Assembly (NCBI GenBank): GCA_025356735.1
Contig: JANXRT010000099.1
Coordinates: 1-9,850, forward strand
Reading direction: 5' to 3'
Origin: Acetobacteraceae bacterium
GTDB taxonomy: Bacteria; Pseudomonadota; Alphaproteobacteria; Acetobacterales; Acetobacteraceae
Length of the DNA: 9,850 bases
Of this stretch, positions 9,320 through 9,850 are shown piece by piece. The position numbers were made by a program, and so were the translations under genes. Position 1 is the first letter of the stretch. Every line of letters starts with the position of its first letter. The notes under the pieces were generated by a model. It was not told the origin of the DNA, did not search any database, and saw nothing but the letters and a program-made list of their open reading frames with translations.

Positions 9320-9850
9320 ATGTCCGCAACCCTCGGCGCCCCCGCCGTCCTCAATCTTCCGAAAGCCTGGCCCTTCGAGGAAGCCGCCAAGGTCGCCAGG
9401 CGGCTGGAAGCGACAGGGAAAACGCGCGCCCTGTTCGAGACCGGCTACGGCCCCTCCGGCCTGCCGCATATCGGCACCTTCGGCGAGGTCGCGCGCACCG
9501 GCTGGGTGCGGCGCGCCTTCTTCGAGATCACCGGCCTGCCTTCCACCCTGCTGGCATTCAGCGACGACATGGACGGGCTTCGCAAGGTGCCGGACAACGT
9601 GCCCAACAAGGAGATGCTGGCACAATACCTCGGCATCCCGTTGACCCGCATCCCCGACCCGTTCGGCACCCATGACAGTTTTGGCGCCCACAACAATGCG
9701 AGGCTGCGGACGTTCCTCGACTCCTTCGGGTTCGCGTATGAATTTGCCTCCTCCACCGAATATTACGCCGCCGGCCGATTCGACGCGGCGGCCCGGCGCA
9801 TGCTCGAATGCCATGCCGAGGTTCTGAGCGTCATCCTGCCAACCCTGGGA
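9320..9850 (+). CDS. lysS: Lysyl-tRNA synthetase, class I, N-terminal 177 codons
   Basis: Charges tRNA-Lys with lysine in the cytosol. Most bacteria use an unrelated class II enzyme; many alphaproteobacteria, spirochaetes and archaea use this class I (LysRS1, sometimes lysK) form with a Rossmann catalytic domain. The open frame starts at ATG 9320 (MSATLGAPAVLNLPKAWPFE) and is open to the right edge with no stop. Class I features are seen: ETGYGPSGLPHIGTFGEVAR, with PHIGT as the HIGH-type motif (residues ~50-54), then FSDDMDGLRKVPDNVPN, typical of LysRS1. The KMSKS loop and the anticodon-binding domain lie beyond the window; the whole enzyme is usually about 500-530 residues. No Shine-Dalgarno is visible before the run of A residues at the start. 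It is divergent from the helicase gene. Confidence 0.95.
   Translation, partial: MSATLGAPAVLNLPKAWPFEEAAKVARRLEATGKTRALFETGYGPSGLPHIGTFGEVARTGWVRRAFFEITGLPSTLLAFSDDMDGLRKVPDNVPNKEMLAQYLGIPLTRIPDPFGTHDSFGAHNNARLRTFLDSFGFAYEFASSTEYYAAGRFDAAARRMLECHAEVLSVILPTLG

Noticed and set aside
9260..9814. Upstream extension of the helicase frame by 185 codons
   Set aside because: It runs antisense across the lysS coding region, which matches class I LysRS; the extension has no domain similarity, and the helicase ATG at 9259 lies just downstream of a TATAGT box.

Overview
This is a GC-rich, gene-dense chromosomal window from an alphaproteobacterium. The type of lysyl-tRNA synthetase (class I), the GroEL tail, the DinG-like helicase and a GGGGCTCTGCCCC-type palindromic repeat fit Rhodospirillales or Acetobacteraceae best. 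That placement is inferred from gene content, not measured. There are eight protein-coding genes (two cut by the window ends), and no tRNA, rRNA, CRISPR array, transposase or phage gene that I can see.

Left part (1-2350, + strand): the last 401 codons of groEL, a structured 3' region and a clear rho-independent terminator, then two nearly identical 67-residue cold-shock proteins in tandem, each with its own long leader. This is a stress block: protein folding (GroEL) plus nucleic-acid chaperones (CspA type). A 16-bp-stem hairpin closes it and is probably shared with the convergent gene that follows.

Middle part (2357-5350): a YbaL/KefB-type cation:proton antiporter with a C-terminal NAD-binding (TrkA-N) domain on the - strand, a divergent dodecin (flavin-storage protein) on the + strand, and a KirBac-type inward-rectifier potassium channel on the - strand, convergent with dodecin. 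Two potassium-flux proteins therefore flank a flavin-binding protein. A near-perfect 20-bp palindrome lies between the divergent antiporter and dodecin genes.

Right part (5347-9850): an epoxide-hydrolase-like alpha/beta hydrolase and a large Fe-S DinG/XPD-family helicase, both on the - strand and possibly cotranscribed with the channel gene. The class I lysyl-tRNA synthetase gene lysS is divergent from the helicase and runs off the right edge. The hydrolase/channel junction is the oddest place in the window. A palindromic repeat covers it, encodes the last ~33 residues of the hydrolase, and may supply the ribosome-binding site, TTG start and first ~20 codons of the channel.

I see no convincing new multi-gene system here. 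The observations most worth a second look are the repeat that remodels the ends of two proteins, the antiporter-dodecin-channel grouping, several palindromes at promoter-like positions, and the apparently leaderless helicase/lysS divergent pair.
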